Assembly: GCA_030950975.1 (NCBI GenBank)
Contig: JAUZQL010000269.1
Location: forward strand, 1-10,329
DNA: 10,329 nucleotides
Origin: Mariprofundaceae bacterium
Lineage (GTDB): Bacteria; Pseudomonadota; Zetaproteobacteria; Mariprofundales; Mariprofundaceae
Direction of reading: 5' to 3'
Shown: positions 6,360 to 10,329 of the stretch, in pieces
Layout: every line of letters starts with the position of its first letter
How positions within the stretch are numbered: position 1 is the first letter of the stretch
Notes under the pieces: model-generated
The model's database searches: none
The model's input: only the letters and a program-made list of their open reading frames with translations
What the model was told of the DNA's origin: nothing
Made by a program: the position numbers and the translations under genes

Positions 6360-7760
6360 TTACCCTGTTATCACCGCATAGAGTTCTTCTTCATCCACTA
6401 ATTTATTATCTATTTTACAATAAACCGATGATTCATCCAAAATAACCACTGCTTCATTCACACCCACCATCTCCAGCAATTTACATTCCAACGCTTTAGC
6501 TTGCTCTTCGTTGGTGATTGAAATATGAAAAGAGCGTGAGGCAAGATAGGGCGGTTGTTGCATGCTTGCAGCAATGATTAACCAAAGCACAAATAAACCT
6601 GTCACCACCTCAAATACCACCGCATCATTTTGCAAGGCTGGATGATAGACAAAACCACCCAAAACACCGCCCAAAAATGCGCCAAAGAATTGACTGGTAT
6701 TAAACACACCAATCGCAGTGCCTTTCATGCCTGCGGGTGCATATTTTGCCACGAGTGAAGGCAAGCTTGCTTCCAAGGTGTTAAAGCCTGTGAAAAAGAT
6801 AAGCAAGGCAAAAGCAATACCCCATAATGAGGCATCTTGGATGGCTAACATCAAACAGGCAATGCCCAACAAAGCAATCGCCAAGATAAAAACTTGTTTC
6901 ATTTTTCGTTTTACTTCCGCCACAATAATCAAGGGAATCATGAAGACAAACGACAAAAGCATCACAGGTAAATACAATTTCCATTGTTCTTCTAGTGGTA
7001 AAATATGTAGCGATTTATCCGCAAGAATCATCGGCAACACCACAAACATTGCGGTCAACGAAGCATGTAAAATCATCACACCTGCATCCAAACGCAATAA
7101 ATTAACATCTTTTAAAATACGTCCAAAACTATCCACACTGACTTCACTATCACTATGATGTCCCACATGTTTTACATCAGGAACAACCCAATATAACACT
7201 AAAATAGATAGCAATGCCAAGACACCCGTTAAGCAAAAAATACCATCCACACCAATCCAAGCATTAAGAATAGGACCCAATGCCATCGAAACAGCAAAGG
7301 AAACACCAATGGTCATGCCAATCATCGACATCGCCTTGGTGCGATGTTCATCACGTGTTAAATCTGCGACCAATGCGGTAATGGCTGCGGCTACCGCTCC
7401 TGAGCCTTGAATAATTCGACCCAATAAAACACCTTCAATACTTGTCGAAAGTGCAGCAATCACACTGCCGATGGCAAATAAAATCATACCTACGGCAATC
7501 ACAGGTTTACGACCAAAACGATCCGACATCATGCCAAAAGGAATTTGTAATAAAGCTTGGGTTAAGCCATAAGCACCCAAAGCAATACCGACCAACTCGG
7601 GATGTTCCAAAACACCGTCTAAACCATGTGCATAAGTTGAGAATACGGGTAAAATTAAAAATAACCCCAGCATTCTCAGTCCAAAAATAGCCGCCAATGA
7701 GGCTGCTCCTTTTTTCTCTGCGCTATTCATTTCTGTTGAATATGTCGCTTTAGCGTTCAT
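6360..7760 (-). CDS. yajR: YajR-type MFS transporter with C-terminal YAM domain
   Basis: Twelve-helix major facilitator superfamily antiporter of the inner membrane, 466 aa. It resembles E. coli YajR closely along its length: FGLRMLGLFLILPVFSTY (26-43), GAYGLTQALLQIPFG (62-76), motif A GMMSDRFGRK (76-85), GRIIQGSGAVAAAITAL (114-130), AEVKRKMKQVF (281-291) and the NTSQFFGAFLGGVLGG stretch. The last 60 residues (about 408-466) form the small ferredoxin-like YAM domain that sets YajR apart from most MFS proteins. The substrate is not known. The ATG at 7760 is chosen because a GGGGAAGGGAAGGGAA ribosome-binding stretch precedes it directly. A longer frame from 7832 would overlap the yciO end and lacks such a site. 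An internal ATG ten codons in is a weaker alternative. Confidence 0.91.
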   Translation of the reverse strand: MNAKATYSTEMNSAEKKGAASLAAIFGLRMLGLFLILPVFSTYAHGLDGVLEHPELVGIALGAYGLTQALLQIPFGMMSDRFGRKPVIAVGMILFAIGSVIAALSTSIEGVLLGRIIQGSGAVAAAITALVADLTRDEHRTKAMSMIGMTIGVSFAVSMALGPILNAWIGVDGIFCLTGVLALLSILVLYWVVPDVKHVGHHSDSEVSVDSFGRILKDVNLLRLDAGVMILHASLTAMFVVLPMILADKSLHILPLEEQWKLYLPVMLLSFVFMIPLIIVAEVKRKMKQVFILAIALLGIACLMLAIQDASLWGIAFALLIFFTGFNTLEASLPSLVAKYAPAGMKGTAIGVFNTSQFFGAFLGGVLGGFVYHPALQNDAVVFEVVTGLFVLWLIIAASMQQPPYLASRSFHISITNEEQAKALECKLLEMVGVNEAVVILDESSVYCKIDNKLVDEEELYAVITG

Positions 7761-7776
7761 TTCCCTTCCCTTCCCC
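7761..7776 (-). repeat. Three GGGAA repeats forming the yajR ribosome-binding region
   Basis: On the minus strand, G followed by three exact GGGAA units lies directly before the yajR ATG at 7760. Each unit offers a purine-rich Shine-Dalgarno-like core, so the ribosome has several registers. Loss or gain of a 5-bp unit by slippage would change the strength or spacing of the site without touching the protein. Confidence 0.6.
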
Positions 7777-7813
7777 TTTTTATCGTCAATCCTTACCGTT
7801 ATTTCCGCAGCTC

Positions 7814-8437
7814 TTATGATGGATACGGCCAATCACCCAAACCTTGCCTTAATACTGCCGCTTCACCGTCACACAAATCCACAATCGTTGTTGGCATCAT
7901 GCCGCCCCAGCCTGCATCCATCACTACCGCATGCATATGTTTTAACTGCTCAACCATGTCATCAGGATCCATCCACACATCTTGATCAGGAAGTTGCATG
8001 GATGTCGCCAACAAGGGTTGTCTCAATTCATCCAATAACATCGAACAAATGGGATGGGATGGGATGCGAATACCAATATCTCGGCGTTTACCAAACACAC
8101 GTTTAGGTAAGGTACTGCTTGCAGGTAAGATAAAGGTATAAGGTCCAGGCAAACAACGTTTCAATATTCGGTGAGCTTGGTTATCCATATTGACATATTG
8201 AGCGGCTTGAGATAAATCAGATACCACCAATGACCATAAATGTTTTTGATCCAGTTTTCGTAATTTCCTCACCGCTGTTTGTGCTTCTAAGGCTTCGGGC
8301 AGCATCATAATGGCATAAGTTGTTTCGGTGGGGACAACCGCAAACGCACCTTTCTGTAACATCTCAGCCGCTCGACGAATTTGGCGAATTTGTGGGCGGT
8401 CAGGGTGCATGCGTAAATGTTCAAATGTTGTTGCCAT
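7814..8437 (-). CDS. yciO: YciO-type Sua5/YrdC-domain protein
   Basis: Cytoplasmic 207-aa YrdC-fold protein that follows E. coli YciO along its length: HPDRPQ near the start, VVPTETTYAI (34-43), GPYTFILPA (98-106), IGIRIPSHPI (121-130), LLATSMQLP (142-150), PTTIVDL (182-188) and the RQGLGDWP end (197-204). The YrdC fold binds nucleotide and threonylcarbamoyl-AMP in the t6A tRNA pathway. The K-x-R ligand motif of TsaC is replaced here by R60-K-L62, as in YciO (R-Q-L), so this is unlikely to be the main t6A enzyme. The ATG at 8437 lies 3 nt after the asmA stop with no good Shine-Dalgarno sequence, suggesting translational coupling. The next gene, yajR, begins 53 nt after its stop. Confidence 0.9.
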   Translation of the reverse strand: MATTFEHLRMHPDRPQIRQIRRAAEMLQKGAFAVVPTETTYAIMMLPEALEAQTAVRKLRKLDQKHLWSLVVSDLSQAAQYVNMDNQAHRILKRCLPGPYTFILPASSTLPKRVFGKRRDIGIRIPSHPICSMLLDELRQPLLATSMQLPDQDVWMDPDDMVEQLKHMHAVVMDAGWGGMMPTTIVDLCDGEAAVLRQGLGDWPYPS

Positions 8438-8440
8438 GAT

Positions 8441-10329
8441 TTATAACCCGAACAAACCTTTTAAGGCTTGATTGATTTTTTCTTTTTGTTGCGGTGGTAA
8501 ATTTTCATTCAATAATTTTTGAACAGGCTTGTTATTCAATTTCTTCAATACCCCACCCAGTTTGGGATTCTTTTTCCCTAAGCGTTGTGCTTCTTGCCAT
8601 ACATTATCGGCTGTAATTTCTGGCTTCACTGTCAACTGTGCAAAAGGACCATAAATATGCAAAGGTATCATCAATCCACCTCTATTTGTATTCTGATCGC
8701 CTTGTCCTACCAAAGAAGCAATCAATTTAGGGCGCACATGATAATCCATACTCATATCAGGCAAACGTACCGTGCCTTTGCCCGACAATCGAAACAATGG
8801 CGATGCCATAAATAAATCGTTATTTTTGATGATGCCATGATGGGCTCGAACACTGCCTTGTAGCTGCGCAAAATCAGTGAATTTTGAAGCATTTTCTTGC
8901 CCAAAACTGGTGATATTCCGCAAGCCACCTGCAATATCAAAACCTTTGACACGTCCATTTAACAAGGAAAATTGGGCTGTTCCTTCCAAACCATGTTTGA
9001 TGCTTTCAGGCAACAAACCGATGGCACTAAAATTCGTATTGAGTTTTAAACTACCATCCAACATATCACTTTCAGCAACTGCTTGAAGCACAGGAAGTAA
9101 TTGTAATCCTATGATATTTAATGATTCATTCCATTGCACAGGATACGTATTTACATTGACGTTTGCTTTTTCTAATAGTGATCCACCTGCCAGCTCAAAT
9201 TGCAGTGGATCCAAGGTAAACATACCTTTTTGACCATTCAAAATCATGTGTATATGTGCGATATCCAAACCTTGAACAAACAGGTGTTCCATCTGTAATT
9301 GCAATGCCACACGCCATGTTTTTAGAAAACGCAAGTCTGGTTCTAGCTGCTTGTTAGGTTTTACCGCCGTTTCAGATGTCACCACGCTTGCTTGGCTATC
9401 AGGATTCGATGCAGCTTGTTCCGCATAGCCATCTTTTGTTGCCGTTCCAGCTGTCGATGCAGGGGAAGATACATCTGATGAAGCGGGCAACCAAGGTTCA
9501 AGGTGTAAATTTTTGCCTGCAATACGCAAACGAATATCAGGCGAGTTTGCAAAAGCCACATTACCAGAGGCTTGTATCACTTCATCATTAAGCTTAAATT
9601 GCAAATCACGAATTTCGACATGTTCACTGTTACCCGCCAAAGAAGCCCCAATTTTTATCGTTTTCCACGCTTGATGATTGCCTGCATACATGGCTTTCAT
9701 ATCAGGAAATAATTGCGTTAACCATGTTCGTTGCAACACATCACTTTGCAAACGTAGTTGATAATTAAATGCCTTGGTCAGTTGCTTGACCTTACCTTGC
9801 ATGCTCAACACATGTTTATCATTGATTTTCAGTGATAAATCATGCATATCCAAATGATTCATAGTGGGCATTTCCATTTTCCAATCCAATGCCAAGTTCA
9901 TCGCAGCCAATAAACTAAATTGCCCTGCCATCAAATGTGCGCCATCGGGACGTTGTTCCAATTGCATATCAAAACGAACTTTAGCTTGTTTAATATCACC
10001 TAACATGGCTGGAAACGGGGGTAAAATATCTTCCCATGGCGCAAGTTGTAAGCCAAAACTTTGCACATGCAGTTGCACAGGCAAATGGTAAATATCAAGA
10101 TTACCAAGGTCACCCAAAGGGCCAACTTGTGCATCCAACTTTATTTCATCTTGATTCAATTTACCTGAAAAGTGAACTTGAATCGGCTTATCCAACTGCA
10201 CATCATCCAATTGTAAATGAAGCGATGTCATCGATATATGTTGATTTTGTTGTTCATCATTCCAAATCAACGAACCATTGTTCAACACCATCATATCAGC
10301 CGTCAAACCTGCCAACATCGGTGAAGCAG
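8441..10329 (-). CDS. asmA: AsmA-family envelope protein, C-terminal part (5' end outside window)
   Basis: The frame stays open to the high-coordinate edge, so only about the last 629 residues are visible and the N-terminal membrane anchor is missing. Numbering here is from the first in-frame ATG at 10318, which is probably internal. Long amphipathic beta-strand patterns (SLHLQLDDVQL, VQLHVQSFGLQLAPW, LQFELAGGSLLEKANVNV) fit the periplasmic groove of AsmA/TamB/YhdP-type proteins, implicated in lipid transfer between membranes and outer-membrane assembly. The conserved C-terminal AsmA domain spans about 420-560: DGSLKLNTNFSAIG, SLLNGRVKGFDIAGGLRNI, then FTDFAQLQGSVRAHHG and LMIPLHIYGPF. A low-complexity Ser/Ala/Thr linker (about 280-322) splits two halves. 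The end (575-625) is Lys/Gln-rich and probably alpha-helical. Confidence 0.88.
   Translation of the reverse strand, partial: ASPMLAGLTADMMVLNNGSLIWNDEQQNQHISMTSLHLQLDDVQLDKPIQVHFSGKLNQDEIKLDAQVGPLGDLGNLDIYHLPVQLHVQSFGLQLAPWEDILPPFPAMLGDIKQAKVRFDMQLEQRPDGAHLMAGQFSLLAAMNLALDWKMEMPTMNHLDMHDLSLKINDKHVLSMQGKVKQLTKAFNYQLRLQSDVLQRTWLTQLFPDMKAMYAGNHQAWKTIKIGASLAGNSEHVEIRDLQFKLNDEVIQASGNVAFANSPDIRLRIAGKNLHLEPWLPASSDVSSPASTAGTATKDGYAEQAASNPDSQASVVTSETAVKPNKQLEPDLRFLKTWRVALQLQMEHLFVQGLDIAHIHMILNGQKGMFTLDPLQFELAGGSLLEKANVNVNTYPVQWNESLNIIGLQLLPVLQAVAESDMLDGSLKLNTNFSAIGLLPESIKHGLEGTAQFSLLNGRVKGFDIAGGLRNITSFGQENASKFTDFAQLQGSVRAHHGIIKNNDLFMASPLFRLSGKGTVRLPDMSMDYHVRPKLIASLVGQGDQNTNRGGLMIPLHIYGPFAQLTVKPEITADNVWQEAQRLGKKNPKLGGVLKKLNNKPVQKLLNENLPPQQKEKINQALKGLFGL

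Noticed and set aside
6718..7158. Plus-strand open frame of 146 codons opposite yajR
   Set aside because: It is antisense to a clearly conserved transporter, has no ribosome-binding site and gives a protein of no recognisable family. It is a by-product of the yajR codon pattern.
7777..7813. Possible internal promoter (TTGACG) between yciO and yajR
   Set aside because: No acceptable -10 hexamer lies 15-19 nt downstream; that stretch is the purine-rich ribosome-binding region.
8049..8066. Three GGGAT units within yciO
   Set aside because: They encode conserved residues (RIPSHPI) of the YrdC domain in the correct frame. Three units inside a conserved motif are more likely codon coincidence than a contingency repeat.

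Overview
The window looks like a housekeeping stretch of a Gram-negative, moderately AT-rich proteobacterial chromosome. The evidence is an AsmA-family envelope protein, an ExbB/ExbD energiser pair, and close relatives of the E. coli proteins YajR, YciO and YqhA. The comEC-exbB-exbD order is one I know from gammaproteobacteria such as Pseudomonas. I cannot fix the genus from this sequence. Every supported gene is on the minus strand, so gene order is described from high to low coordinates.

Upstream block (10329 down to 5143): the C-terminal part of an AsmA-family protein (5' end outside the window), then yciO, yajR, a UPF0114/YqhA-type membrane protein and a voltage-gated-type potassium channel. 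Gaps are 3, 53, 23 and 3 nt, so this is probably one transcription unit concerned mainly with the envelope and membrane transport. A run of three GGGAA units forms the ribosome-binding region of yajR.

Intergenic region (5142 to 4893, about 250 nt, the only sizeable gap): it holds an 83-bp element made of two inverted, hairpin-forming arms bounded by perfect 8-bp inverted ends. This resembles a REP doublet (REPIN or BIME type). Beside it is a decayed second copy with the same 7-bp stem and 9-nt loop layout. A plausible sigma70 promoter for gltA follows.

Downstream block (4892 down to 1): gltA (citrate synthase), comEC (DNA-uptake channel), exbB, exbD and the start of lysC (aspartate kinase). 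Gaps are 40 and 36 nt, then a 4-nt overlap, then 2 nt, which suggests one polycistronic unit. A strong intrinsic-terminator-like hairpin with a U-rich tail lies inside the comEC coding sequence, about 100 nt after its start codon, and comEC has no visible Shine-Dalgarno sequence. Together these suggest that read-through from gltA into comEC-exbBD-lysC is attenuated, possibly depending on comEC translation.

I found no CRISPR array, tRNA, rRNA, prophage, transposase gene or obvious defence system. The most interesting signals are regulatory: the terminator inside comEC and the REP-like pair. I see no convincing new multi-gene system.
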